DNA of 64,000 nucleotides from Castor canadensis (GCF_047511655.1 NC_133389.1:42938295-43002294); one strand, 5' to 3'; positions 1 to 12,533 are shown, numbered from the stretch's first letter. Notes: a model not told the origin generated them from the sequence alone. Translations and numbers: made by a program.

Positions 1-160
1 AGAGTCACCAGTTATAGGCCAACTTGAACTGCATCGTGAGAGTCTGGCTCAAAAAACAATGCCTCCAAAGCAAAGCAAAGCAAAACAACTTTTTCCCAGG
101 CTGGCTTTGAACTGCAATCATCCTAACTCCACCTCCCAAGTAGCAAGGATTGTGTTTGAC
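1..160. repeat. SINE fragments at the window edge
   Basis: The first 60 bases look like the right end of a B1-like SINE in plus orientation, cut by the window start. Bases 90-155 look like an inverted B1-like fragment (CCCAGGCTGGCTTTGAACTG and CTCCCAAGTAGC). Both are diverged. Confidence 0.55.
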
Positions 161-383
161 TTTAAAAAGAGTTATTAGTTTTTAACTGACAAATAAAGGT
201 TATAATATTTTAGTATTTAACATGATGTTTTTATATAAAAATACATTGTGGAATGATTATACTAATCCAATTAGTATATGCATTCCCTTACAACTTAGCA
301 TTTTTTTGTGATGAGAGCTTTCAAATGGTTTTCTCTTAGCAATTTTTTAGAGTAAGTATATTTTTATTAATTATAATTACTAT

Positions 384-658
384 CTCATATAATAGATCTG
401 TCTAACTGAAATTGTGTTCTGTAACCAATACCTCTGTGAATCCTCCATCCCCAGTCCCTAGAAATGACTGCTCGACTGTTTGCTTCTTTGAGCTCCGTTT
501 TTATAGATTCCACATACAGTGAGATCATGCAGTATTTGTCTTTCTGTGCCTGACTTACTTCATTTAGCATGATGTCTTCTGGCTGTCAAAAATGACAGAA
601 TTTCCTTCTTTTTAAAGGCTAAGTAATATTCTCCTCTCTTGCTCTCTCTCTCTCTTTC

Positions 659-689
<31 letters not shown>

Positions 690-1010
690 ATACCACAATT
701 TTTTTTCACAACTTCTTTATCCATTCATCTATTGAAGAGCATTTATATCAATTCCATATTTTGGCTTTAGTGAATAATGCTTCAATGAGTGTGCAAGGTT
801 TCTCTTAATACCTTGACTTCATTTCCTTTGAATATTTACCCAGAAGTAGAATTACTATATTGTATGGAAGTTTTTAATGTTTTGGGGGAATCTCCATACA
901 CTGTTTTCTGTTTACTAATTTCCATTTCCACCAACAGTGTTCAAGGGTTTCCTTTTTTTCATGTCCTCTCCAATACTTGCTGTCTTTTTGAGAATAGTCA
1001 CAGAATGTGT
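384..1010 (-). repeat. Old LINE-1 remnant, inverted
   Basis: The plus strand carries phrases typical of the reverse complement of a mammalian L1 3' region: TTCTTTATCCATTCATCTAT, TTTGGCTTTAGTGAATAATG and TTCCACCAACAGTG. A (TG)n run at about 664-691 interrupts it. No open reading frame survives. A second copy of the same region lies at 5340-6520. Confidence 0.75.
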
Positions 1011-2738
1011 TCAGTTTCTAGAAGAAGATTACAGGTAGGTCTAGGCAAAGTTGTGAAGTAGGCTAAATTGAATTTTCATATAACTTTGCTTTTTCTTCTA
1101 GTTCTCACTGAAGCTTTAGTGACATAGCAGAAGCTACCCAGAGATCTGCACTATAGTCCAGTCAAATTTCATCTCCAGTTCTCTCTTATCACCTTCTACC
1201 TTCTCTTTGCCATATGTGCCCCTCCCACCATCATCCCACGATGATCTTATCATCCCTGTAACAGCTATTAACAGCTAGTTAACAGCTATAGGATTCTGGT
1301 GTCTAATTTTTCAGTGCTCATCATGAGAACTCAGGATCCCATTTGGTCTGTCTTGTTAACAATATGTTAGGAGGTTAGCTTTGTTCGTTTTGGGGTGAGG
1401 AAGAGTTGGGAAGAAAAGGCACACAGGTGAAGAAGAGAAGGACAGAAAAGATAAATAGGATGAATGAGTAGATAAGCATGGTACCTCCTTGTATAGGATG
1501 TGATCTTCCACTAGAACCTGGAAGATTCTATGAGACCCAGACAACCTGCCTGAGGTTCTATAATTACAGGCAGAACTGAAAAGGCAAGTTACCTATGACT
1601 ACTCAATATCTAAAGACGGAGTCAACTACCCTGACTCTTGAAGCATTAGTTGTCATTTCAGAAAGAGAAGAGTCTCTTATTACTATTTCTAGGGAGAGTG
1701 GAATGATGACAGGACTAGTTAGCATGAGGTTTCAATATATTATGTGACAAAAAATTATGGAGTGACTATTTTGTACCAGGAAATAGCAATGGAAGATGTT
1801 TCACTTTTTTTTCCCTCCAAGTTTATTGAGAAGTGAACACTACAATGGATCACTATACTTTTCAAGTAACTTACTGTCTACTTTCACCTGCCTTTCGACT
1901 TAATTTGTTATGGTGTGAAATTACACTAGTGTGCATGAGAATTTAGATCTAATATACTGACTCCATAGTATCATCCTCTGTTACTTAGTTATAGAATGTC
2001 AAGAGCAATTATTGTGAACTTCACTTATAACAGAGATTTCTTAATGACTAATATGATGCACTCAAATTTGCTGATGATTTTGGAGGTTTATAACCCTTGA
2101 AAATTACTTAGGAAATAGTATTGACTTACTTTGGGTAAAAATATGCTTCTCTTCTTGCTTATGCTCACAGAATTTATGCTGTATTTGCAAACTTGAGCTC
2201 TATCTGTAACATTCTACAATATGTTTTAATCATAAGAGAACAAACTGTTCACTCTTCTCAATCACTCCCTGACAGAATATGGTGGTGTCAGCAAACATGA
2301 CTCTTTCCCCTGTTGTTTGTTTGATAAAATGTGCTTCAATCCTATAATCTGAATCATCATAAGAAAGACTGCTAGATTCCACCTATTTCATTGTTACACT
2401 GATTAGTCTGCCCAAAGGAAGTAGTAAAGGAATTCAGGTGAGACTGCAGCTCAGGAAAGCGTTAACGGGAAGACAAGGGAAGGCTCAGTGGAAGGAGATA
2501 AAGGAAATGGGTGAGATAAGAATGCAAAAACCACAGGAATTGTGGACTTTTGGAAGGTTCTATGTTGTAAAGGAAATGTGTGAAGAAGAGGCAGAGGAGG
2601 CCATTACTCAAGGGAAATGAGGTATGTCCTAAAGGGGGTTTGCCTGGAAAAGGAGATGGGTCAGAGAAGTAAAGGGAACCAGCAAAACCATCAGGCAGGC
2701 TGCAGCGAGAGCTGAGGCTGAGCAGTGAAAGTGCAGCC
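1011..2738. other. Gene-free stretch, no assignable feature
   Basis: About 1.7 kb of AT-rich DNA with only short chance reading frames. I see no exon-like structure, RNA gene or repeat I can name. Confidence 0.5.
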
Positions 2739-2908
2739 TTATACTCTCTCTACAACAAAATTAGAAATAAGGGCAAAATAGTTTCTGCTGGATATTGAGG
2801 GGGTGGGGGGAGAGGGAGGGGGTGGAGTGGGTAGTAAGGGAGGGGGTGGGGGCAGGGGGGAGAAATGACCCAAGCCTTGTATGCACAGATGAATAAAAAA
2901 AAAAAAAA
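2739..2908 (+). repeat. LINE-1 3' UTR end with G-rich tract and poly(A)
   Basis: The segment runs from TACTCTCTCTACAACAAAAT through a strongly G-rich tract (about 2799-2863) to ATGCACAGATGAATAAA and an A run. The same sequence occurs inverted at 10392-10620, and shorter relatives lie at 5043 and 42545. A shared poly(A) end marks these as retrotransposed L1 3' ends. Confidence 0.75.
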
Positions 2909-3084
2909 GTGCAGCCAAGGTGTTTGAGGTGATGGAGCCTCTGTCCTGGGGGCACCTGGACATTGCTCTTTGCTGGACAGGAGGGCGAGGCCCACAGGAA
3001 CAGAGGGCTGTCCTCTGGTGAAGAAGCCAAGCAATGGTCAGAGTCAACACTGGCTTGAATGTCATGTTTTACCACATTCTTCTC

Positions 3085-3205
3085 CTCCTCCTCTTCCTCA
3101 GGGTCTGACTGTGTGGCCCATGCTGGCCTCAAACTCGATTTCTCCTGCCTCTGCCTCTCAAGTGCTGGGATTATAGATCTCTGCCACCATGTCCTGTTCC
3201 ATTTT
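3085..3205 (-). repeat. B1-like SINE, inverted
   Basis: Reads as the reverse complement of a 7SL-derived SINE: GGCCCATGCTGGCCTCAAAC, TGCCTCTGCCTCTCAAGTGC, then TGGGATTATAG. Confidence 0.75.
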
Positions 3206-3383
3206 CTACTTCTTATTCTAGTTCCCTTTCTACCCCGTGACCAGATATACCTCATACCACGGCTCAATCTGTCCCTCAAGTGGCAGATGTAGCACTTTGA
3301 ATTTTCCTTGAGCCACTGATAGCTTTGATAGAATATATAGGGTATGAACCTTGATGGATGGGAGTTAGATATTGGTGTGATCT

Positions 3384-3452
3384 GAGGTGGGGTGGGGGTG
3401 GTGGGGGGTGAGGGGTAGGGGGATGGTGGGGGGTGGGTAGTGGTGTGGTAGT
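3384..3452 (+). repeat. G-rich simple repeat, quadruplex-prone
   Basis: About 70 bases of repeated GGGGT/GGTGG units with many runs of four or more G. It is not followed by the L1 poly(A) end seen elsewhere, so it looks like an independent simple repeat. Confidence 0.7.
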
Positions 3453-3671
3453 GTCACTAAACCTTAGGCTTTTAGATCACCTAGTAATCTGCAAATATCA
3501 ATCTTCACTTCATCCCTGATCCTTTCATTATTGCTGATTTGTATTCTTATAGTGGGGCTCAGGGGTGGGGTGAGCAATGAGATGGCTCCTGGTAGGACGA
3601 GAGAAGGAGTTGATGGACACTGATGAGTCTTAGAGGGGAATAAGGAACAGGAGCTGAGTAAGACACATTTT

Positions 3672-4010
3672 ATCTTAGTCTGTCTTCTGCTGTTATAACA
3701 GAATCCAGGAGACTGGATCACTTACAAGAGAAAGAGGCTTATTTTGGCTCAAGGTTCTGGAAATCAAAGAACATGTTGCTGGCTTCTGCTTAGCCTCTAG
3801 TAAGGGCTTCACGATGGAAAATTAGGAGGAGCAAGTGGGCACATTTGGAAGAGGAGCCTATGAGTAAGGGCAAGAAGAAATCACCAGGCTTGCATTGTAG
3901 CACAGCCCCCCCCCCCTCGACAACTAATTCTCTCTCATAGGAACTGCATTAATCCTCATATCCCAATACCTATTAAAGCCTCCACTACCTCTCAATTAAA
4001 ATTAAATTTC
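3672..4010. repeat. Old interspersed repeat, family not assigned
   Basis: The start (TCTGTCTTCTGCTGTTATAAC) and the phrase GGCTCAAGGTTCTGGAAATC resemble an ancient mammalian repeat also seen at 63190-63620. A C run (3906-3917) lies inside. I cannot name the family with confidence. Confidence 0.4.
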
Positions 4011-4692
4011 AATAGAAAACAGTCCCGATAGATTTGGGACTGAGAGGCAGAATTATTAGTTTACAATGTACCCTGTTACAGGTACTCTGGAAATCCCACT
4101 TTGGGGCCTGAAGTTCTACTAACAAATGTCACTTTGTAATGAGACTCTCTTTTGGTCATCAATCTACTGACAAAATTAGCAGGATGAAGCAACTAGAGTA
4201 TAATGTAGCAGTTTGAATTTGAGAGTTAATATTGCATTTGATCAGTAAACCTGGGACTGGATTTTCATTTCCTATTTTTTTCAGAGATTAAAAAATTATT
4301 TTTGATCTGATACGTGACTTTTAAAAAATAGGAAAAATAGAACTTAACTCCTTTAAAAATCTGTATTTTTTGAAGGATTAGAAGGTGAGGTATGTCTCGG
4401 CATCTCAGGCTCTGTGTGCCTGACCCTGTTCACCTGGCTCATGTACTTTTGATTATATCCACCTGTCCCCATAAATGAGGACATGTCTTTCTGGGACAGC
4501 TGTGGTGATAAGACATTAATACATACTACCAAAAGGTATTTTATTTTTTTTCCAAGAGGGTATTTAAAAAAAATCTTAGATCGATTTATTTCTCTTATCT
4601 TGCAGCATTGCCTGTAATTCTTCCCCATCACTGTTGACTATTAGTGGTTAGCAGAGAACATTCTTCTTTTTTCAGTTTAATGAAAATGTGTT

Positions 4693-4891
4693 TAGCTGGG
4701 TGCCAGTAGCTCATGCCTATAATCCTAGCTACTCAGGAGGCAGAGATCAGGAGGATTGAGGTTCGAAGCCAGCCCGGGCAAATAGTTCTAGAGACCCTAT
4801 CTTGAAAAAACCCATCACAAAAAAGGGCTGGTGGAGTGACTCAAGGAGTAGGCCCTGAGTTCAAATGCCAGTACCAGTACCACAAAAAATA
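4693..4891 (+). repeat. Dimeric SINE (B1-like plus ID/tRNA-like)
   Basis: The left half begins AGCTGGGTGCCAGTAGCTCA and contains CCTATAATCCTAGCTACTCA. The right half begins GGGCTGGTGGAGTGACTCAA and ends GAGTTCAAATGCCAGTACC before an A-rich tail. Copies of the same dimer at 9343 and 29949 confirm a defined family. Confidence 0.85.
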
Positions 4892-5042
4892 AATGTGCTT
4901 AGTTATTTAAAATGTTTACTATCAGGTTCAAGGAAATAAACTTCAACATAGTTTTGCTCTACTTCAAATAGAATTTTGCATTATGAAGAATGACTAGTTG
5001 AACTTTTTAGCACCAATGATCATAACTTAAGATATTATATCA

Positions 5043-5098
5043 TGGGGTGGGGGAGAGAAATGACCCAAACATTGTATGCACATATGAATAAAAAAAAA
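5043..5098 (+). repeat. Short LINE-1 3' tail
   Basis: GGGGTGGGGGAGAGAAATGA, then ATGCACATATGAATAAA and an A run. It is a severely 5'-truncated L1 insertion, matching the ends at 2880-2908 and 42760-42800. Confidence 0.7.
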
Positions 5099-5339
5099 GA
5101 TATTACATCATATGTTTCTGGTGCATGAAATGTTCTTGAATTCCTAAATGAAACTCTATTTGGCTATATTGCTTTCTTAATATATTTCTAGCTTGATTAA
5201 CTATTTAAAATATATTTCTTACTTGTATTCCAAAATGAAAGCAATCTTCAGTGTGTTCATGTTTTACTTCTTATTTTTCTCTCTCAGATTTATAAAGGTA
5301 TACTAGATAAATAAAAATTATTTGTATTTATGGTATAAA

Positions 5340-6520
5340 ACACACACACATATATAGATTGTGAGATGATTAAATCAAGCTAATTAACACACCTATCACC
5401 TCATAGTTATAGTATTGTGATGAGAATATTTAAAACCTACTCTTAGCAATTTTTAATCATTCAGTACATTACTATTAACTGTAGTCACCATGCTGCCAGT
5501 AGATGTCCAGAATGTATTCACCTGTCTAACTGAAGCTTTATGCATTTGACCAGCATCTCCTTATTCCCCATTCTCCAATCCTTTGGCCACCACAGTTCTA
5601 CCCTGTGCTCCTAATGGGCTCAGCTTTTGTAGATTGCACACATAAGTTAGAGCATGCAGTCGTCTTCTTCCTGTGCCTGCCTTACTTCATTCAACATAAT
5701 GAACTCCATTTTTATGGCATCACACATGACAGAATTTCCATCTTTTTAAAGGCTGAATAATATTCTGTTGTGCTTATATACCACATTTTCTTTATCCACT
5801 ATTCTGTCAATGGATACTCAGGTTGATTCTATACTTTGGCTATTCTGAATAATGCTGCAATGAACATGAGAGTACAGATTTCTCTTCAACCTACTGATTT
5901 AATTTCCTTTGATGTACACACAAAAGTGGGATTGCTGGATCACATGATAGTTTTTTGTTTGTTTGTTTTGGTGGGACAGGGTTTGTATTCAGAGCTTTTT
6001 GCTTGCAAAACAAGTGCTCTACAACTTCAGTCACACTTCCAGTGCACTTTGCTCTGATTATTTTGGAGATGTGGGTCATGAACTATTTGCCCAGGCTGGC
6101 CTCAAACCTCGATTCTCCTGATCTCAACCTCCCAAGTAGCTAGGACTGCAGATATGAACAACCAGCATCTTTTTTTTTTTTTTTGGTGGTTGCACTGAAG
6201 TTGGAGCATGCTTGCTAACCAGGCACTCTACCATTTAAGTCATGCCAGTAGCCATAGCTCTATTTCATGTCTTGAGGAGTCTCCATACTGTTTTCCATAA
6301 TGGCTGTACTAATTTACAATCTCACCAACCATGTGCAAGCATTTTTTTTTCTTCACATCCTCAACAAGGCTTGTTACAGTTTGTCCTTTTGATAATACCC
6401 ACCCTAACAAGTACACAATGACTTTACTTTGCATTTCTCTCATTGTTAGCTACATTGAGTCCAACCCAAGAAGATCTTGCTCAGGAGTGAAGCCCTCTTT
6501 TTTTTTTTGTCTTTTGAACT
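5340..6520 (-). repeat. Old LINE-1 remnant with nested SINEs, inverted
   Basis: Phrases such as GGCTGAATAATATTCTGTTG, TTTATCCACTATTCTGTCAA and TGGCTGTACTAATTTACAAT are reverse-complement L1 3' sequence, parallel to 384-1010. The L1 is split by inverted SINE sequence at about 5950-6250 (GCCCAGGCTGGCCTCAAACC and a T-rich second unit), so the SINEs are younger than the L1. Confidence 0.75.
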
Positions 6521-6854
6521 AACCATCTGATACTTCACCAGTCACATTTGGGAAAATACTTGGCTGTTTATTTATTAAAATGGGCAGTAAATGGAAAGGA
6601 ATGGAACACTTGAACAGGAATATTAATCAGAGGAAATGAAGCTGGAAAATTACAGAATATGGCCAGCAACAAAATACCTTTAGCATTTAGAAAAGAAACA
6701 GCAATCCAACTCACTAGCAAGTATATTTTAAGATAAGTAGAAATTTATTAATTACAGTGCAATGCACTGTGTGTGACTACATATACACTAGAACTAACAA
6801 AACCATGAATTTAGTACTATTCAAGGTATTTAAGCATATTAAAAATGCCTTAAA

Positions 6855-7045
6855 ATGCAGTAACCCATTTAATAGTCATCATATGGCATGGGAAAAGTCT
6901 TTGGTCACCTCTATATAATAAGAGGAAACTTAGAGAGTGAGATAATTTGTCAAAGGCCATAAACCTGTAAGTACTGGGCCAGAAATCCAAACAGAATCTA
7001 GTCTGTTCTCCTAACCCCTGCATTGTTCTTTGCAGTGCACTACTT
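6855..7045 (-). repeat. MIR SINE, inverted
   Basis: The run from ATAAGAGGAAACTTAGAGAG to CATAAACCTGTAAGTACTGG and CCAAACAGAATCTAGTCTG fits the reverse complement of the conserved MIR core (tRNA-derived, pan-mammalian). Diverged, so boundaries are approximate. Confidence 0.6.
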
Positions 7046-9340
7046 TTTGAAGAGATCAGGGAGTCGAGAACATCTGACCAAGAAAAAGAGAAGAGAAGTG
7101 ATATTATAAACGACAAATTAATTCCTTCGTTTCTTCATAATACACACTATATATAGTGTGCCTAGTGTGTGCTATGCTGGGCCTTTGGGATTTCAGCAGT
7201 GAAGGTGTTGGGGGGAGGGAATTCTCTGTGAAAATGAGCCTCTCATTCTAGTTAAAGAAGCAGAAAACAAGTGTAAATGTATTTGGCACATATATACGTG
7301 AAGCAGAACAGATGGACGGGATGCACGTGGGCAGGACCAGGCTTTTTAAAGTTAGGATCAGCTCTACTTTTTCTCTATGGAAAGAACAAATACAGCTATG
7401 GGGAGAGCCAAGCAAAAACCTTGGGAAGTGTATCCCAATCAATGAGAGTACAATAAAATGGCTATGAGTTTAGTGCTTTCAAGAAATGGCAAGAAATCAG
7501 AAAGCCTGGGTAAAAGGGCAAGAGAAGTAACAGTAGAGAGTGACGTCAGATAGGTAGCTTTACTGACACTATTTCAAGTTACATCTCAGTAGAATTGCAG
7601 GAATATGACAACTCACCAAAATAAGCCATGGTCATTGCTCTGAGGTGCTAGAGACATCTGAAAAGACATGTATTAGAGAAGATGGATATATATGGTGCCC
7701 ACAATGGACTTTTGTAAAGAATTCAAATTAAACATTAACACGATTCTAAGGTTCATAATACCACTTGATTATATTCCAAATGTTTTCCTATATCATTTCC
7801 TACGCCACAGTGCTTATGAAATAGTTTCATTACTTCTGAACTTAATTATGGTATTAGTAATAGCACAAACCATATCCAGAGAACAACAGAATTATTTTGT
7901 GAGGAAATTAATTCTGGGTTCCACTGAGTGGGCCCAATCCACATCTCCTCTGAGGTCAATCCCCATACAGCTCACAGAGGCTTTCTGGGGGCTCAGCAGC
8001 AGCAGTGATGTTCTTGTGTTCTTGTGGCATTAGAGTGAACCCTAAGCAGTAAAAGAGAGTCCCAGTGACCTAAATGGTAGTAGGGAATCATACAAAAGTC
8101 CCAGAAATATTAGAAGTGGTTGGAGAGTCCAACTGTCTTTGGCAGCAGACAAAAAGGGAAAGTAAAAAAGGACGGGAAGGAGCAGTTGTAGCAGAGGGAT
8201 CATCCAGGCAGTACAAACCTGTTCTAACTCTAGGGGGCACCATTCCCGTTGGAGAGGCGCTTCTCCTACAGAACTCAGTGCCCCTGGAATTGTACACTGG
8301 CAGGCCCTGTTTTCAGTAGGAAACTGGAGTTGAACTCCTAAATGAGACACCCACATCCAGGTAAGAGATATTTAGATGTCAAACATTTATAATTCAGAAA
8401 TTGCCTTACAAATCTATTTATATATTGCAAACTCCTCCACATATTGAAAATATTATAATGGATCAGAAGATATTGTAGGATTACTTGGCTTTATGTTTTT
8501 TCATAGATCAAGTGGTGTGATCTCAAGTGTTAGTTTCTTTCTAGAATTGCACTTTGGTATCTATTATTCCGGTTGCATTGTGGATAAAAGCAGAGGAAGG
8601 CAAGACTGGAGACAGGCAGAATAACTAAGTGGTGTTTGAAGTAGTGCAGGCAAGAGATATCTAGGGCCCAATCTAGACAGGAGACTTTGACAATACTTAG
8701 GTAGTAAAATTGGACAGGCTTGAGAAATTCAATGTGAAGGCAAGCAGGGAGAATAGCCTCCTGGTTGACTAAGGAGGTGACAGTGAACACTGACAAATGA
8801 AGAATTTGGGGTAAACAATGACAAGTTCACTTGTAGACACACTGTGTTTGATGCGCCTAGAAAGCAAGCATATGGAAAGATCCAACAAGCATGGAGCTCA
8901 GTGAGTTTGAGATAGTGATCAGGGTAGCTACATAGAGGTGACAACTAGATTGGGAGAATGCAAGGAATGCAAGGACTCAGCACTGAGAGCTTACAGAAGA
9001 TAAGTGTAGTTTCCTACCTTGAATAGCAGTATTAATGGTCACATAAAGGAGGTGTGCCAGTGAGGGTTTATGTTCTGGGATATTAGAGCATGTCTTCAAC
9101 TTGCTTTATAAAGCACCTAAACCAACCTGTCTGCTACTAAAACTCTTCAGTGATAATTACTAGAAACACTTACAATGAACATAAAATAGATGGCTTTTTT
9201 GTCCTTTAAACCATCACTAAAATATACCCTTATGCAATAATCTGTAAAGAATTTATTATCAAAACATCAATTAAAAAAAAGCAACTCTTTTTTAGCGGAA
9301 TCTTAAAAGTTATGAGCGTTTTCACTGACAAAAACTTTTA
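7046..9340. other. Gene-free stretch
   Basis: About 2.3 kb with short overlapping reading frames on both strands (for example around 8042-8356). None has recognisable domains or exon borders. No named repeat recognised. Confidence 0.45.
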
Positions 9341-9342
9341 TT

Positions 9343-9550
9343 GCTGCTGGGCTCTGGTGGTTCATGCCTATAATCCTAGCTACTCAGGAGGCAGAGATCA
9401 GGAGGATCAAGGTTCGAGACCAGTTTGGGCAAATAGTTTGAGAGACCCTGTCTCAAAAATACTCATCACATAAAAGGGCTGGTGGAGTGGCTTGAGGTGT
9501 AGGCCCTGGGTTCAAACCCCAGTACCACCAAAAATATATACATATATATT
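9343..9550 (+). repeat. Dimeric SINE with target-site duplication
   Basis: Same dimer as at 4693. It begins GCTGGGCTCTGGTGGTTCAT and ends GTTCAAACCCCAGTACCACC followed by an A/T-rich tail. The short direct repeat TTATTGC lies just before the element and again just after its tail, as expected of an LINE-mobilised insertion. Confidence 0.85.
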
Positions 9551-10220
9551 ATTGCAAAACAAATTTATTTTAGCCAATTTTATAGTTTACCAATATTATT
9601 AAATTCTTCATAGTTTTGAAACTATCAATAATATGTCCTGATTTTCTAATTGCTAAAACCTAAAACATCTTAATTTTTTTTAAAAAGAAAGCACTTGAAT
9701 ATATATATGAAAAATATTTGCAATCACTTTTGATGGTGGAAATGTTGATTATATTATTAAATTATTATACTTAAATTTTTAAAAATTCCGTAGTTCAAAA
9801 AATTGTTTTCTGTATTTCTTTAGCGAGAACATGAGATTGATTACAAAGTCCTTTCTTTACATTTTGAGTGTGTCATGACTTAAAATCTAACATCATGATT
9901 ACTGAACAAGCAATCATTCTATAACTTTATATTTTGGCCAAAATTGAGTAATAAAGAAGTACTGTCATTTCATTAGTGACTGAAGACCTTCTCAAATTCT
10001 GTTAACGCTAAGAAAGATTTCATTCAAGTCCTGATTCTTCCCACCATAGTTGCTGCCTGCCAATATTACAGGAGCCACTGTTGCCTGCTGAAAGGAAGGC
10101 AGGGCTCAGCCAGAGGGGGCCATCCTGTGAGCAGCCTCTGGAGGCCGGCGCTTCTAGAGTCACTGGAGCCACTGACTAGGGGGTGATTGCCGTGCTCATC
10201 TCAAGCACTTCTCCAGGCTG

Positions 10221-10234
10221 CCTCTAGAGGGCAG
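10221..10234 (+). promoter_or_regulatory. Candidate CTCF-binding site
   Basis: CCTCTAGAGGGCAG matches the CTCF core consensus CCASYAGRKGGCRS at 13 of 14 positions. It sits in a GC-richer island (about 10060-10270) in otherwise AT-rich DNA. Occupancy cannot be judged from sequence. Confidence 0.45.
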
Positions 10235-10391
10235 AGCAGCGCAAACCCGGGAGCACTACTGAGGCAGCTTCTTCCTGATAAGAATAGCCACCCAGGCTTA
10301 CTTTTAAAATGTTATGCAGGGTGCCTTTTTATTTCACCTTCAAGTTGACTTTTTCCATGATGTATGGTACCAAATTCCAAAGTATAGAAGG

Positions 10392-10945
10392 ATATTCTTT
10401 TTTTTCATTTTTCATTTTTTTTTAAATTTTAATTTTAATTTTTTTTGTCTTTTTTTTTCTTTTATTATTCATATGTGCATACAAGGCTTGGTTCATTTCT
10501 CCCCCCTGCCCCCACCCCCTCCCTTACCACCCACTCCATCCCCTCCCTCTCGCCCCCCCCTCAATACCCGGCAGAAACTATTTTGCCCTTATTTCTAATT
10601 TTGTTGTAGAGAGAGTATAAGCAATAATAGGAAGGAACAAGGGTTTTTGCTGGTTGAGATAAGGATAGCTATACAGGGCATTGACTCACATTGATTTCCT
10701 GTGCGTGTGTGTTACCTTCTAGGTTAATTCTGTTTGATCTAACCTTTTCTCTAGTTCCTGGTCTCCTTTTCCTATTGGCCTCAGTTGCTTTTAAGGTATC
10801 TGCTTTAGTTTCTCTGCGTTAAGGGCAACAAATGCTAGCTAATTTTTTAGGTGTCTTACCTATCCTCACCCCTCCCTTGTGTGCTCTTGCTTTTATCTTA
10901 TTCCCCCAAACAATCAATATTGCTCAATTCTTCATATACCCTTCC
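10392..10945 (-). repeat. LINE-1 3' UTR, inverted
   Basis: A T-rich start (the poly(A) tail inverted) is followed by CATATGTGCATACAAGGCTTG, a C-rich tract (about 10500-10562) and CTATTTTGCCCTTATTTCTA. This is the reverse complement of 2739-2908, extended further into the 3' UTR. It is the longest copy of this L1 end in the window. Confidence 0.75.
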
Positions 10946-10951
10946 AGAGCC

Positions 10952-10952
<1 letters not shown>

Positions 10953-10998
<46 letters not shown>

Positions 10999-11005
10999 GT
11001 GTGTA
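10953..11005 (+). repeat. (TG)n microsatellite
   Basis: An almost perfect TG dinucleotide array of about 50 bases. It generates spurious reading frames rich in Cys-Val. Confidence 0.95.
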
Positions 11006-11138
11006 TAAAACAAAAGAAAGGGAAATGCATTTGCAAACAACTGCTCAGATCTGCAAGCAGACATATGCTTCTAGGATATTCTATTGCTGACCTAACCCTA
11101 GTCCTGAGGCTCCTCTGCCACATAGTTAAAGGGGTCCA

Positions 11139-11196
11139 ACACACGCATGCACACACACACACACACACATACACACATGCACACACATACACACAA
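11139..11196 (+). repeat. (CA)n microsatellite, interrupted
   Basis: A CA array with CATGCA and CATACA interruptions, only about 140 bases from the TG array at 10953. Together they could form a long inverted dinucleotide pair. Confidence 0.9.
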
Positions 11197-11199
11197 TCA

Positions 11200-12139
11200 A
11201 TCCATATTACTTCAGTCCTTTTCAATTCATACAGTCTCATTCAGGTAAATTTTCTATCTTCAGATGTTTTCCCTCTTTTTTTTTTTTTTCCTATGGCTAC
11301 ATTTGAGACTGGGAAAGGATTCAAAGAGCCTGTGGTGACAAGAAATTGAGGGACCACTCTGATCCACATGAGATGGGAACAGTCATCCTGGGCCCTCCCT
11401 GGTTCTGGCTGTGGATCCGGTGTCCTCTGGGTGTTACTGACAGTTTGTACCAGGAAGTATTGGATTCTGATGTGGCTCTAGAGCTGGTTCCTGCCATTTG
11501 CCCATGGTTTTGAAATTCTTGCAGTCTCTCCACAATATTTTTCAGGAAGTCTGTTGGTCATCTCAGCACCTAAAGAGGCACTCCTTCCCAGGGTACATTC
11601 AGGTCAGAAACGAGAGCCCAGGGCTTGTTCTTCAGGTCCATCCACTTGGTTTTCTTCCTGTCAGAAATGGCATGACCTTTTCTCTGGAGGCTCTCAGCTC
11701 CTTGAGGTTACATATGGTGAAGGAAGCAACTAGCTCCATCTTCCCTTACATTTGTCTACAAATAGCCACTGCTCTTTCCAGTCCAGGAATGTGGCCTGGA
11801 GAAGGTTGCTAGGAGTGGTATATCTTCTTGCTCACACTGTCTCTTTTCTTGTTTTTCCCTTTTCTGGAAGTGAGAAAGCCCATCTTTACCCATATCCTCT
11901 ACAGTGTAGCCCCATCCCAGGCTCCACGGTGAGGTTAGCAGGGGCTGAATCTTGACATATTAATTGGGGCTTTAAAAAAGACTTCCCTACACATACAGAG
12001 AGGGAAGATAAAAGAAGACGTTAAGAAGGTGAATATGGTTGATGTACTCTCTACACAAGAATGAATACAGAATTTTTAAACCTGCTGAAATCACCATAAG
12101 AAGAGGAATAAGATAGAAAGAAGAAAAATAGAGGAGATG
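11200..12139. other. Gene-free stretch
   Basis: Mixed-composition DNA with several 60-100 codon frames on both strands. No domain, splice-site pair or repeat family recognised. Confidence 0.45.
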
Positions 12140-12533
12140 AACCGATTCAGGTTATAATACATATGTACATAGAAATGTCACAAGGAAACTCCCTGTATAG
12201 CTATCTTAAACAAACAAAAATAACATTTTTTTTTTTTACAGAATTGGAGAATAGGCGGGTGGAACAGGTCCTGTCTGGGGGGTTGGTATCAGTGAGAAAG
12301 GGGAAGATGTGGAGATAGGTGTAGGAGGGTGAGTATAGTGCAAATACCATGTAGACATGTATGTAAATGGAAAAATGAGACCTGTTGAAACTATTCCAGG
12401 AATGGAGGGAGAGGGGATAAAGGAGAATGATGGAGGGGGTGAATTCAATTATGATATATTTGATATATTGTAAGTACTTTTGTAAATACCACAATGTACT
12501 CCCAGCACAATAAAAAGAAAAAAAAATTAAAGG
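12140..12533 (+). repeat. LINE-1 3' end, second subfamily
   Basis: Contains AGGTCCTGTCTGGGGGGTTG, GGAAAAATGAGACCTGTTGA and a tail CCCAGCACAATAAAAAG. A diverged copy lies at 37840-38110. The sequence differs from the G-rich L1 end at 2739, so at least two L1 3' UTR types are present. Confidence 0.65.

Noticed and set aside
2739..3279. Pro-rich minus-strand frames
   Set aside because: They read the complement of the G-rich L1 3' UTR tract and the poly(A) tail.
4693..4891. SINE right halves as functional tRNA genes
   Set aside because: They keep B-box-like GTTCAAACCCC but not a tRNA cloverleaf; they are interspersed repeats with A-rich tails.
10851..11349. Cys-Val-rich and His-Thr-rich frames
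   Set aside because: Direct translation of TG and CA microsatellites.
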